Below, in pieces: positions 16,550 through 24,597 of a stretch of 64,000 nt of DNA (position 1 is the first letter of the stretch; each line of letters opens with the position of its first letter). The stretch is from Desulfitobacterium hafniense DCB-2. GTDB taxonomy: Bacteria; Bacillota; Desulfitobacteriia; Desulfitobacteriales; Desulfitobacteriaceae. The notes beneath the pieces are model-generated. The model was not told the DNA's origin and did not search any database. It worked only from the letters and a program-made list of their open reading frames with translations. The stretch is from positions 1,574,501 through 1,638,500 of the forward strand of contig NC_011830.1 of assembly GCF_000021925.1 (NCBI RefSeq), written 5' to 3'. The position numbers were made by a program, and so were the translations under genes.

Positions 16550-17185
16550 ATGATAGGAATCATCGATTATGGTCGCGGAAATTTGCGCAGTGTGGAAAAA
16601 GCCCTCTGGAAATTAGGATATCCGGCTAAGGTTCTGGAATCTCCCGCTGAACTGATGGCTGTGAAGGGCATCATTTTGCCGGGAGTGGGAGCATTCGCCG
16701 ATGCTATGGCAGCTCTTGAAGAAAAGGGATGGATTCAGCCCTTAATCCACTACGCCCATTCAGGAAAGCCTTTCTTAGGGATTTGCCTCGGCATGCAGGT
16801 GCTCTTTGAAGTCGGGGAGGAGCATGGTGAGCATAAGGGATTGGGACTGCTCCCCGGGAGAGTGGTCAGGTTCCCGGCCGGCCGCAAGATTCCTCATATG
16901 GGCTGGAATACCCTTCATCAGGAAAAGCCTTGCCGGCTTCTTGAGGGGATTCCCGATGAAGCTTATTTTTATTTTGTTCACTCCTATTATGTGGCCAGTG
17001 AGGAGCAGGAGATTCTTGCTGGAATGAGCGACTATGGAGTGCCTTTTCCGGCTTTGGTGGGAAGGGATAATGTTTGGGGAGCACAATTCCACCCTGAGAA
17101 GTCCAGTCCTTGGGGTCTTAAGCTATTGGAGAACTTTGGAAAGTGGGTGAATGAGGATGCGACTGTTTCCAGCCATCGATCTTAA
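16550..17185 (+). CDS. hisH: HisH, imidazole glycerol phosphate synthase, glutaminase subunit
   Basis: Class I glutamine amidotransferase of 211 residues that feeds ammonia to HisF. GRGNLRSVEKAL is at the N-terminus, the nucleophile Cys lies in GICLGMQ near residue 80, and the catalytic His-Glu pair is in GAQFHPEKS near residue 185. TAAGGAGG before ATG 16550 fixes the start, although the frame is open further upstream into hisB. The 3' end overlaps hisA. Confidence 0.96.
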   Translation: MIGIIDYGRGNLRSVEKALWKLGYPAKVLESPAELMAVKGIILPGVGAFADAMAALEEKGWIQPLIHYAHSGKPFLGICLGMQVLFEVGEEHGEHKGLGLLPGRVVRFPAGRKIPHMGWNTLHQEKPCRLLEGIPDEAYFYFVHSYYVASEEQEILAGMSDYGVPFPALVGRDNVWGAQFHPEKSSPWGLKLLENFGKWVNEDATVSSHRS

Positions 17186-17903
17186 AGAGGGAAAAGCCGT
17201 CCGCCTGCTTCAGGGAAGAATGGAAGATGCTACCGTTTATGGGGAGCAGCCGGTAGAAGTAGCCCGGAAGTTTAAGGAACAAGGAGCGGACTCCCTCCAT
17301 GTGGTGGATTTGGACGGCGCCTTTGCCGGTAAGCCGGTCAATGATGCCGTGATACTTAAGCTTATTCAATCCTCCGGGCTGCGGGTGCAGGTTGGCGGAG
17401 GGATTCGGACTCTGGAGAGAATAGAGGAGCTCCTGAAATTAGGAGTTGAAAGGGTTATCCTCGGTACAGTAGCTGTGCGCAACCCTGAGTTGGTGGAAAA
17501 AGCAGTCCAGCGCTTTGAGGAAGCCGTCGTGATAGGAATTGATGCTAAGGATGGCCTGGTAGCGGTGCAGGGCTGGGCGGAGAAGACTGAGATTAAGGCT
17601 CTGGATTTGGCTTTGCGCATGAAGAAGGTGGGCGTTAAGCATCTGGTCTTTACGGATATTTCCCGGGACGGTATGCTTCAGGGTCCCAATATTCAAAGCA
17701 CCGTTGAATTGGCCCGCTTAAGCGGTCTGCAGGTAGTGGCCTCAGGCGGGGTTTCCCGGCTGGAAGATCTCAGGCTGCTCCAGGAAGAAGCGAATAGAGG
17801 TGTGTCCCTTGAGGGGGCCATTGTGGGCAAGGCTCTTTACGCCGGTGCCTTCTCGCTGGCAGAGGCCCTGAGGGTTGTTGGTCAGCGTAGTGAAGGCAAA
17901 TAA
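17157..17903 (+). CDS. hisA: HisA, ProFAR isomerase
   Basis: TIM-barrel isomerase, 248 residues, opening the ProFAR aminoaldose ring. The N-terminal catalytic Asp is in FPAIDLKEG, and the second catalytic Asp is in FTDISRDGML near residue 168. The phosphate loops are GGGIRTLE and ASGGVSRLEDL. It overlaps the hisH end by 29 bases. Either ATG 17151 or ATG 17157 may be used; the second matches the family N-terminus better. Confidence 0.95.
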   Translation: MRLFPAIDLKEGKAVRLLQGRMEDATVYGEQPVEVARKFKEQGADSLHVVDLDGAFAGKPVNDAVILKLIQSSGLRVQVGGGIRTLERIEELLKLGVERVILGTVAVRNPELVEKAVQRFEEAVVIGIDAKDGLVAVQGWAEKTEIKALDLALRMKKVGVKHLVFTDISRDGMLQGPNIQSTVELARLSGLQVVASGGVSRLEDLRLLQEEANRGVSLEGAIVGKALYAGAFSLAEALRVVGQRSEGK

Positions 17904-17924
17904 GAACGGCAAGGGGGAAGATTG

Positions 17925-18686
17925 ATGTTAGCGAAACGGATTATACCTTGTCTGGATGTTCATGAAGGTCGCGTAGTCAAAGGAACAAATTTCGTCAATC
18001 TCCGTGATGCCGGAGATCCGGTGGAATTGGCGGCTCTCTATGATCGAGAAGGGGCAGATGAATTGGTTTTTCTCGATATATCGGCATCGGCTGAAGGACG
18101 GGAGACCATGGTCGAGGTGGTGCGCAGAACGGCGGAACAAGTGTTTATTCCTTTTACCATTGGCGGGGGGCTGCGCAGGGTGGAAGATATTCGCAAGATG
18201 CTCAGAGCCGGAGCGGATAAAGTATCCTTGAATACATCGGCTGTCCAGACTCCCGGACTGATCGAGGAAGGGGCTCATGCTTTTGGCAGCCAATGTATCG
18301 TCGTAGCCATCGATGCCCGGCAGACCCGTCCGGGAGCCTGGGAAGTCTATATCCATGGCGGGCGGACTCCCACCGGGAAGGATGTTTTGCAGTGGGCCGA
18401 GGAAGTGGAGCGCTTAGGTGCCGGTGAGATCCTGCTGACTTCCATGAATCGGGACGGGACGAAAAATGGCTATGATTTGGAGCTGACCCGGGCTGTAAGC
18501 AGAGCAGTCTCTTTGCCGGTCATTGCCAGCGGCGGGGTGGGAACTCTGGAGCATCTGGCAGAAGGGCTGACCATAGGGGAGGCGGATGCGGTGTTGGCCG
18601 CTTCGATTTTTCATTATCAGGAATACAGCATTGGGGAAGCGAAAGCTTATCTGGAGGAGCGGGGGATTCCGGTGAGGAAGGGTTAG
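17925..18686 (+). CDS. hisF: HisF, imidazole glycerol phosphate synthase, cyclase subunit
   Basis: TIM-barrel cyclase of 253 residues that uses ammonia from HisH to give imidazole glycerol phosphate and AICAR. Catalytic Asp residues are in IPCLDVHEGRVVKG and TSMNRDGTKNGYD. Phosphate-binding loops are GGGLRRVEDI and ASGGVGTLEHL. AAGGGGG precedes the ATG at 17925, 21 bases after hisA. AICAR produced here re-enters purine synthesis through PurH, whose gene lies at the start of this window. Confidence 0.96.
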   Translation: MLAKRIIPCLDVHEGRVVKGTNFVNLRDAGDPVELAALYDREGADELVFLDISASAEGRETMVEVVRRTAEQVFIPFTIGGGLRRVEDIRKMLRAGADKVSLNTSAVQTPGLIEEGAHAFGSQCIVVAIDARQTRPGAWEVYIHGGRTPTGKDVLQWAEEVERLGAGEILLTSMNRDGTKNGYDLELTRAVSRAVSLPVIASGGVGTLEHLAEGLTIGEADAVLAASIFHYQEYSIGEAKAYLEERGIPVRKG

Positions 18687-18742
18687 ATGGGTTCTCCCGC
18701 AGCAAAACCAAACTAAATCATAGGCAAAGAGGCGAAGATTTG

Positions 18743-19423
18743 ATGAATACATCTAACTCTAAAGAATCACAGACCCAGCTCCCCCAAGGGATACGCTGGA
18801 ATGCTGATGGTTTAATTCCTGTCGTGGTGCAGGATGTGGATACGCGAGAGGTCCTGATGCTGGCTTATATGAACGAAGAAGCACTCAGGCGCACCCTTCA
18901 GGAGGGAAGGGCCTGGTATTACAGCCGCAGCCGTCAATCTCTGTGGCTGAAAGGAGAAACGTCAGGCCATACCCAGGAAGTTGTGGATCTCCGCTTTGAT
19001 TGTGACCGGGACACGATTCTGCTGACGGTCAGGCAAAAGGGTGTGGCTTGTCATGAAGAGTTTTACTCCTGCTTTCATTATGGAGTCCAGGGAGAAGGCT
19101 ATGTAACTCTGGGAGCGCCTGAAGAAGTTCCGGCAATACCCTTGGGCAGGACCATGGAGCTGCTGGCGGAAGTGATTCATTCACGAAATATGGAACGTCC
19201 GGAAGGAGCCTATACAACCTATCTGTTTGATAAAGGGCTTGATAAGATCCTCAAAAAAGTTGGGGAGGAATGCGCGGAGACCATCATTGCTGCAAAAAAC
19301 AGTTCGGCTGAGGAAATTCGCTACGAAGTCTCAGACCTCATTTATCATGTTTTGGTCCTGTTGGAAGAACGGGGGGTAAGCCTGGAGGCTATTTCCCAGG
19401 AGCTGCTGTCACGAAGAAAATAG
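18743..19423 (+). CDS. hisI: HisIE, PR-AMP cyclohydrolase / PR-ATP pyrophosphatase
   Basis: A fusion of 226 residues performing steps two and three of the pathway. The cyclohydrolase domain (about 15-120) carries YMNEEALRRTL, SRSRQSLWLKGE, FDCDRDTIL with the metal-binding DCD, and GVACHE with EFYSCF. The pyrophosphohydrolase domain (about 130-226) shows KKVGEECAETIIAAKN and YEVSDLIYHVLVLL. ATG 18743 follows GAGGCGAAG. It is the last his gene and is followed by a terminator. Confidence 0.96.
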   Translation: MNTSNSKESQTQLPQGIRWNADGLIPVVVQDVDTREVLMLAYMNEEALRRTLQEGRAWYYSRSRQSLWLKGETSGHTQEVVDLRFDCDRDTILLTVRQKGVACHEEFYSCFHYGVQGEGYVTLGAPEEVPAIPLGRTMELLAEVIHSRNMERPEGAYTTYLFDKGLDKILKKVGEECAETIIAAKNSSAEEIRYEVSDLIYHVLVLLEERGVSLEAISQELLSRRK

Positions 19424-19438
19424 TCAGGCACACAAAGA

Positions 19439-19484
19439 ATCCTTGCAAAGGGGAGCGCGAAGGCACCCTTGCAGGGATTTTTTT
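19439..19484 (+). terminator. Terminator of the histidine operon
   Basis: ATCCTTGCAAAGGG pairs with CCCTTGCAGGGAT and is followed by a run of T residues, directly behind hisIE. Confidence 0.88.
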
Positions 19485-19620
19485 GTAGGGTTGTATCATG
19501 GCAATATAGAGTGCTGAGAAAGCAGTTGTGTAAGATCTGTGATTAAAGGATAAGCTATTTTAATCTCAAGATTCGTATGGTATTATTTGTAGAGAATTAA
19601 GGTAAATCGGGTTAAGCTAA

Positions 19621-19722
19621 TTCTAGTACTTTCTAACACTTAAAACTCGCCGTGCCCGGCGAGGGAAATTTGCGCAGGACAAGGCGGAAGAATGAGGAAT
19701 TAGGTGTTACAGAGTGCTAGGC
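19621..19722. repeat. Small inverted-repeat element, copy A
   Basis: The left end (TTCTAGTACTTTCTAACACTT) is an imperfect inverted copy of the right end (AGGTGTTACAGAGTGCTAG). The ends and the central AAATTT region resemble 53229-53319. It lies in the 346-base gap between hisIE and apbE, about 48 bases before the likely apbE start. Apart from the his terminator, the gap holds nothing else. Confidence 0.6.
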
Positions 19723-19769
19723 TGGTCACTATAAGCAATAAAGAGGGTTTAGAGATAAAGGAGCTGGAG

Positions 19770-20846
19770 TTGTTGTTTGACAAGAAAAAGTGCGGAAGAA
19801 AAAAACTATCGTTTGTAGCAGTTGCCTTGATAACACTGGGACTACTGACTGCATGCAATGGGAAACCTGTACAACAGGAAGAAGTTAAGAAGTTTGAAAG
19901 CACGGATATTGCCATGGGTACGGTAATATCGCAAAGAGTCTTTGGCGATAATGGACAGGCTGCCATCGACGCAGCACTGGAGAAGATAAAGAGTTTGGAA
20001 GCACTTTTGACCTTCAATGCTCCAGGAGGAGACGTTAATAAACTCAATGATTATGCCGGGAAGCAAAGTGTAGAACTCCAGCCGGAGACCTTGCTTGTCT
20101 TGAAAGAATCTCAGGAAGTAGCTGAACTCAGCGGCGGAGCCTTTGACGTGACTGTGGGTCCCATCGTGAAAAGCTGGGGGATTGGTACGGACAATGCCCG
20201 GATTCCTTCTGAGACAGAATTGAAAGAGCTGCTGCCTCTTGTTAATTATAAAAATCTGCTTATTGAGGGAAACACAGCCTATCTTAAACAAGCAGGCCAG
20301 ATGGTGGACCTGGGTGGTATTGCCAAAGGGTACGCCGGAGATGCGGCTATTGAAGTCTATAAAAAGCAAGGCATCACCTCAGCTTTTATCAACCTCGGCG
20401 GTAATGTGGTGACCTTGGGGACTAAGCCGGATGGCAGCTCCTGGACCGTAGGGGTGCGTAACCCTCGTCCTGCCGGTGAAGAGGATCAGATCGTGGGTAT
20501 GATTACTGTGGCGGATAAAGCGGTTGTGACGGCCGGTGATGATCAGCGCTATTTTGAAGTAGACGGGGTGCGCTACCACCATATTCTCAATCCTCACACA
20601 GGCTATCCGGCCCAATCGGATTTGATGAGCGTCACCTTGGTGACGGATTCCTCTTTGCTGGCTGATGCTCTGGATACGGCAGTATATATTCTCGGTTTGG
20701 AAAAAGGCCGGGAGATGCTCGAAAACTATGGCGGGGTGGAAGCGGTTTTTATCACCAGAGATAAAAAGATCTATGTCACAGATGGGTTAAAGGACAGCTT
20801 TGAATTTTTTGACGAAAGCAAAGAGTACGAATTCGTCAAAGATTGA
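19770..20846 (+). CDS. apbE: ApbE-family FAD:protein FMN transferase, lipoprotein (first copy)
   Basis: Transfers FMN from FAD onto a Ser or Thr of extracytoplasmic proteins, using magnesium. About 358 residues if TTG 19770 is the start, which has AAGGAG at ideal spacing; an in-frame GTG at 19704 is an alternative. The signal peptide ends in the lipobox LTAC, so it should be membrane-anchored outside. Motifs are STDIAMGTV, GGIAKGYAGD, NLGGNVVTLG, HHILNPHTGYP and the metal-binding DSSLLADALDTA. It leads a cluster with EetA-like, EetB-like and EcfT-like proteins and a PplA-like lipoprotein, making it a functional analogue of FmnB of Listeria, by context. Confidence 0.92.
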   Translation: MLFDKKKCGRKKLSFVAVALITLGLLTACNGKPVQQEEVKKFESTDIAMGTVISQRVFGDNGQAAIDAALEKIKSLEALLTFNAPGGDVNKLNDYAGKQSVELQPETLLVLKESQEVAELSGGAFDVTVGPIVKSWGIGTDNARIPSETELKELLPLVNYKNLLIEGNTAYLKQAGQMVDLGGIAKGYAGDAAIEVYKKQGITSAFINLGGNVVTLGTKPDGSSWTVGVRNPRPAGEEDQIVGMITVADKAVVTAGDDQRYFEVDGVRYHHILNPHTGYPAQSDLMSVTLVTDSSLLADALDTAVYILGLEKGREMLENYGGVEAVFITRDKKIYVTDGLKDSFEFFDESKEYEFVKD

Positions 20847-20884
20847 ACTTACTAATTGCCGGATATAGGGGACTGGAGAGAACT

Positions 20885-21274
20885 ATGCAAGCAGAAGGTA
20901 AAAGAAAAAAAGGTGATTTGCTCATTATTCTGGTTGTGCTGATCATCGGAGTTGGAGCGGCGGTGCCCTGGCTCTGGAATCAGCTTAATCCAGGTGGGGG
21001 GAATGGGGAACACGAACGCATTGCAGTGATTACCCGGGACGGCAAGGAAGTGGCCAGGATCAATCTGGATAAAGTCACTGAGCCTCAGCATTTCCATTAT
21101 GAAGGCGGCATTGCCTTGACGATCGTTGCTGAGAATGGCAAGATTAGATTTTTAGAATCCCAATGCCCCGATCAAATCTGTGTAAAAACCGGATCTTTGA
21201 GCAAGCCCGGTGATTTCGCGGCCTGCCTGCCTGCGGGAACTATCGTGACTATTGAGGGTGATGAATATGAATAG
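20885..21274 (+). CDS. EetA-like NusG domain II-containing membrane-anchored protein
   Basis: A 129-residue protein with one N-terminal transmembrane helix (LLIILVVLIIGVGAAVPWLW) and an outer domain of the NusG-II/DUF type. This contains GKEVARINLDKV, ESQCPDQICVKTG, and LPAGTIVTIEG. Two cysteines in CPDQIC could form a disulfide or bind a redox group. The Listeria flavin-based electron transfer locus encodes the same domain as EetA. ATG 20885 follows GGAG, and the gene overlaps the next one. Its mechanism is unknown. Confidence 0.8.
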   Translation: MQAEGKRKKGDLLIILVVLIIGVGAAVPWLWNQLNPGGGNGEHERIAVITRDGKEVARINLDKVTEPQHFHYEGGIALTIVAENGKIRFLESQCPDQICVKTGSLSKPGDFAACLPAGTIVTIEGDEYE

Positions 21275-21890
21275 AAATAAGCGTTTTGCCATAATTATCA
21301 TCTTAGTTACCAATGCGATTATCATATCTTTTCTGGAATCCTTTATTCCTGTGCCCATTCCCGTGCCGGGGATTAAGCTGGGCCTGGGCAATATTATCAC
21401 GATGATTGCCATTGCTTTTTTAGGGTTGAAGGATGTCTTATTTATCGTGGTAGTCCGGTGCTTCGTGGTGGCTATACTGACCCGGGGTGTGATGATGCTG
21501 GCCTTCAGCTTGACGGGCGGTCTCTTAAGTGCCTTGGTCATGTGGCTGCTTTATAAAAAACTTTCCAGATTTTTCAGCATTAAAGGAGTCAGCATTGTCG
21601 GGGCCATCGTTCACAATACGACCCAGATCACTGTAGCGTCCTTCATCCTTGGTCAAGTGGTGGTGTTCTACTATTTGCCGATCCTTCTTATATCCGCGGT
21701 GGTTACTGGCTTGATCACCGGGAGCATAGGCGAATTGGCCATTAATGAAGTGAGTAAAAAGGACATTTTTGCTAAGACCGCCGAACCTGATGTGAATGAG
21801 GAAGAACAGATCCCTTTCAAGAGTGAAGAGGACGAGGACCTTCCCCGTGCTGAGATTAAAACCGGGATGATAGAGCGGAGGGAAGAATAG
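21267..21890 (+). CDS. EetB-like Gx transporter family membrane protein
   Basis: About 207 residues with five or six membrane helices, matching the Gx / heptaprenyl-diphosphate-synthase-component-I-like family. Diagnostic features are the PVPIPVPGIKLGLGNI segment and GAIVHNTTQITVASF. The acidic C-terminal tail is cytoplasmic. It resembles ECF-type S components in overall design. The Listeria EetB protein belongs to this family, and the neighbours here (ApbE, EetA-like, EcfT-like) match that locus. Several start codons cluster at 21252-21267; the last is chosen for spacing to GAGG. Confidence 0.8.
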   Translation: MNRNKRFAIIIILVTNAIIISFLESFIPVPIPVPGIKLGLGNIITMIAIAFLGLKDVLFIVVVRCFVVAILTRGVMMLAFSLTGGLLSALVMWLLYKKLSRFFSIKGVSIVGAIVHNTTQITVASFILGQVVVFYYLPILLISAVVTGLITGSIGELAINEVSKKDIFAKTAEPDVNEEEQIPFKSEEDEDLPRAEIKTGMIERREE

Positions 21891-21970
21891 GAAACAATAG
21901 AAAAGAATAGGATAGAATTTCATGGCAAAGGGAAGCAAGATGAAATACTGGAGAAGAGATTGAGTGGTTT

Positions 21971-22777
21971 ATGGCGAAGGATTTAACGGTAATGAATTCT
22001 GATGAGGAAAATAAGGGGTTAAATAAAGCAGAATGCTTCAGGATGGATGGACTGATCAAGTTGATCCTGGCGATTCTGCTTATGGTTATGCCCTTTTGGT
22101 TCCGAAGCTCCTTAAGCTTTGGCCTTTTAAGTGCTTATTTAATCCTGGTTGCCTGGATTTTTAAGATTAATTTGCGCACCTTAATGATCAGCGGGGCTTC
22201 CTTTGGGATTATCGTACTCATTCCCTATTTTTTTGGCCTGATGATGAATGCTGTCTTTTTTCATTTTTCCCAGAACCCAATGTTTGCTTTCCAAGGATTT
22301 GGGGCGGTTTTGCTAAGGCTTTTCAAGCTTTTTGTGATTTGGTATATCAGCATCCTGTATTTCCATACCACCCCAATGAGGACTTTTATAGGAATGCTGG
22401 ATAAATTTTTCCTGCCGTTAAACAAGCTGGGGCTGCCGGTTCAGGACTATTTGAAAATCATCATGTGTATCGTAGCCCAGCTGAAAGATACAGGCTCTGA
22501 AGTGAAGAAGAGCTTGGGAGATAAGATGCGTACAGTGGTTGGGGAAGGAAAGCGTAAGTTTAAAATCAATGTAAAAGGGATTTCCCAGGTTATCGTCAAT
22601 CTTATCGTTGATTCCTTCGATAAAATTGATAAGATTCAGGAGTATGTTGACAAAGTGAGTCCTGAGGAGTTGTATCATTATCACTTTAAGTTTTCCCTGA
22701 AGGATGGGGTAGCTCTGGCCAGCTTCCTTGCCTTGGCAGTGATGATTTGGCTGATAGAAAACGGCATAATACTATAG
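21971..22777 (+). CDS. EcfT/CbiQ-family energy-coupling transmembrane protein
   Basis: A 268-residue membrane protein with several helices between residues 25 and 150. Its cytoplasmic part resembles the EcfT/CbiQ coupling component, which links S components to ATPases in vitamin and metal importers. No ATPase gene is adjacent. With the Gx protein before it, this pair may move a flavin or its precursor outward or inward, but that is inferred. The gene follows the EetB-like gene by 80 bases and is followed by a strong terminator. Confidence 0.75.
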   Translation: MAKDLTVMNSDEENKGLNKAECFRMDGLIKLILAILLMVMPFWFRSSLSFGLLSAYLILVAWIFKINLRTLMISGASFGIIVLIPYFFGLMMNAVFFHFSQNPMFAFQGFGAVLLRLFKLFVIWYISILYFHTTPMRTFIGMLDKFFLPLNKLGLPVQDYLKIIMCIVAQLKDTGSEVKKSLGDKMRTVVGEGKRKFKINVKGISQVIVNLIVDSFDKIDKIQEYVDKVSPEELYHYHFKFSLKDGVALASFLALAVMIWLIENGIIL

Positions 22778-22813
22778 AGCTGGAAAACTTGAAAACAATT
22801 AAAAAGTAATCGA

Positions 22814-22862
22814 AAAACAGCGGGTAAGGGTTCCCAAGGGGATTCCTGCCCGCTGTTTTTTA
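22814..22862 (+). terminator. Terminator after the EcfT-like gene
   Basis: AAACAGCGGGTAAGGG pairs with the CCTGCCCGCTGTTT part downstream and is followed by T residues, closing the apbE-eetA-eetB-ecfT unit. Confidence 0.9.
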
Positions 22863-22935
22863 ATTGTGTCCTGGCGGCTGATTTTTCAGACAATTGTTTA
22901 TCTAATAATTATTTAAAAGAGTTCTGAATTATGTA

Positions 22936-22964
22936 TTGACAGCAAAACCTCTTTTTGATAAAGT
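22936..22964 (+). promoter_or_regulatory. Promoter candidate of the PplA-like gene
   Basis: TTGACA (22936-22941) and TAAAGT (22959-22964) are separated by 17 bases. The roughly 240 bases between it and the gene carry ATTGCA-containing near-repeats at 23019-23048 and a TGTGA half-site at 22985-22989. Confidence 0.5.
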
Positions 22965-23203
22965 CTACTTGAGAAAAGCTTGTTGTGACAAATATTGCAA
23001 TTACATATGTTGCTGAGACATCTATTGCAAATGCATCTATTGAATATGCAAGCTTGTGGTAATCTTCATTTTCTCCACGAGAGCTTTCTCAGAATTGTTT
23101 CATAGAGACTAAGGGAAGGAGGACAGGGAGAGGGGCTGTTCTAAATAACTTAATTCTTTAATGAAAAGTGTATAAAGGTAGTTTCACAAGGAGGAGGAAG
23201 GAA

Positions 23204-24451
23204 ATGAAAAAGATTAAATCATTAGCGTCAGTTATTGCCTTAGGGACTGTTCTTGTTTTAAGTGGATGCTCAGGTGGTCAAACTACACCGGCTACTGCGG
23301 TTAAAGATCCGGCTCCTGCCCAAGAGGCAAAGTATAAAGAGGGGATTTATTTTGCACAATCCGACTTTGATGGCGGTTGGAAATATACCGCCACCATCGA
23401 AGTGAAAGATGGTAAAATTGTTACTGCCGACTGGAATGGCGCCAATGAAAAAGGTGGACCCGATAAGGATACCTTCTCGGCATCCGGTCAATACGGTCTG
23501 GTAGCCAAAGGAAAAGCTCAGGCTGAGTGGCATGAGCAAGCTCAAAAAGCCGAGGCTTATCTGATTGAAACCCAAGATCCCACTAAGATTACCTTTAAAG
23601 ATAATGAAGGGCACACGGATGATATAGCCGGTGTATCCATTCATGTCAATGAGTTTTTTGATTTAGCCAAGCAAGCTCTGGATGCCGGCCCTGTAGGCAA
23701 AGGCCCATATCAAGACGGTGCTTACTATGCTGAGGATGCTATGTATGGCAGCGGCGGCTGGAAATACTTTGCCAGCCTGACGGTTATCAACGGCAACATC
23801 GTGGCTGCTGATTGGAACGGCTTAAATGTTAACGGCGGCAAAGATAAGGACACCTTATCTGCTGACGGGGAATATGGTCTGGTAGAAAAAGGTAAAGCTC
23901 AGGCGGAATGGCATGAACAAGCCAAAAAAGCTGAAGCCTATCTCTTAAAAACCCAGGATCCTACCAAGATCACCTATAAAGATGATGCCGGTCATACCGA
24001 CGATATCGCCGGTGTATCCATTCATGTTGTTGAGTTCTTTGACCTGGCTAAAGCTGCCTTAGACAAAGGACCCATTGCCCAAGGTTCTTATAAAGACGGC
24101 ATCTACTATGCTGCCGAAGAGGCTTTCAAAGGCGGCTGGAAGTATATGACCAGTATCGTCGTTAAGAACGGAACGATTGTCGGTGTGGATTGGAATGGTA
24201 TCCCCGAAGATGCTACCAAGCCGAATAAAGACGTTCAATCCACTGAGGGCGATTACAAACTCGCTCCTGGAAACCAGGGTGAATGGGCTGTGCAAGCTCA
24301 AAAAGCCGAAGCTTATCTCTTAAAGACCCAAGATCCGACCAAGATCAACTATAAGGATGATGCCGGTCATTCCGATGATATCGCTGGAGTATCCGTAACA
24401 GTTGGTGAGTTCTTCAAACTGGCGCAAAAGGCCCTCGAAGGTGCCAAATAA
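23204..24451 (+). CDS. PplA-like lipoprotein with three FMN-binding-type domains
   Basis: A 415-residue secreted lipoprotein: the signal peptide ends in the lipobox LSGC at Cys22. Three near-identical domains follow (about 44-165, 170-292 and 297-415). Each begins with Y-x-D/E-G-x-Y and GGWKY, carries KAEAYL and TQDPTKI, and ends with the motif DDIAGVS (Ser145, Ser272, Ser397). This layout resembles Listeria PplA, the extracellular electron transfer flavoprotein, which has two such domains. ApbE transferases, encoded on both sides, attach FMN to a Ser or Thr in a related motif. AAGGAGGAGG fixes the start at 23204. Flavinylation and electron transfer to outside acceptors are inferred. Confidence 0.82.
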   Translation: MKKIKSLASVIALGTVLVLSGCSGGQTTPATAVKDPAPAQEAKYKEGIYFAQSDFDGGWKYTATIEVKDGKIVTADWNGANEKGGPDKDTFSASGQYGLVAKGKAQAEWHEQAQKAEAYLIETQDPTKITFKDNEGHTDDIAGVSIHVNEFFDLAKQALDAGPVGKGPYQDGAYYAEDAMYGSGGWKYFASLTVINGNIVAADWNGLNVNGGKDKDTLSADGEYGLVEKGKAQAEWHEQAKKAEAYLLKTQDPTKITYKDDAGHTDDIAGVSIHVVEFFDLAKAALDKGPIAQGSYKDGIYYAAEEAFKGGWKYMTSIVVKNGTIVGVDWNGIPEDATKPNKDVQSTEGDYKLAPGNQGEWAVQAQKAEAYLLKTQDPTKINYKDDAGHSDDIAGVSVTVGEFFKLAQKALEGAK

Positions 24452-24478
24452 TAGGGTTTAGGCAAGAATACTAAGACC

Positions 24479-24514
24479 ATGAAGAAGCGGTTTCGGCTGC
24501 TTCTTCATTTCTTT
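24479..24514 (+). terminator. Terminator after the PplA-like gene
   Basis: ATGAAGAAGC and GCTTCTTCAT form a stem with a GGTTTCG-like loop, followed by TTTCTTT. Confidence 0.8.
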
Positions 24515-24597
24515 CTTCTATAAAAAAACACTGTTTCATACTATAATAAGGCTTGGGACAAGATGATTACTCGCAAAGATGGAGGTTTTCTTCTACT

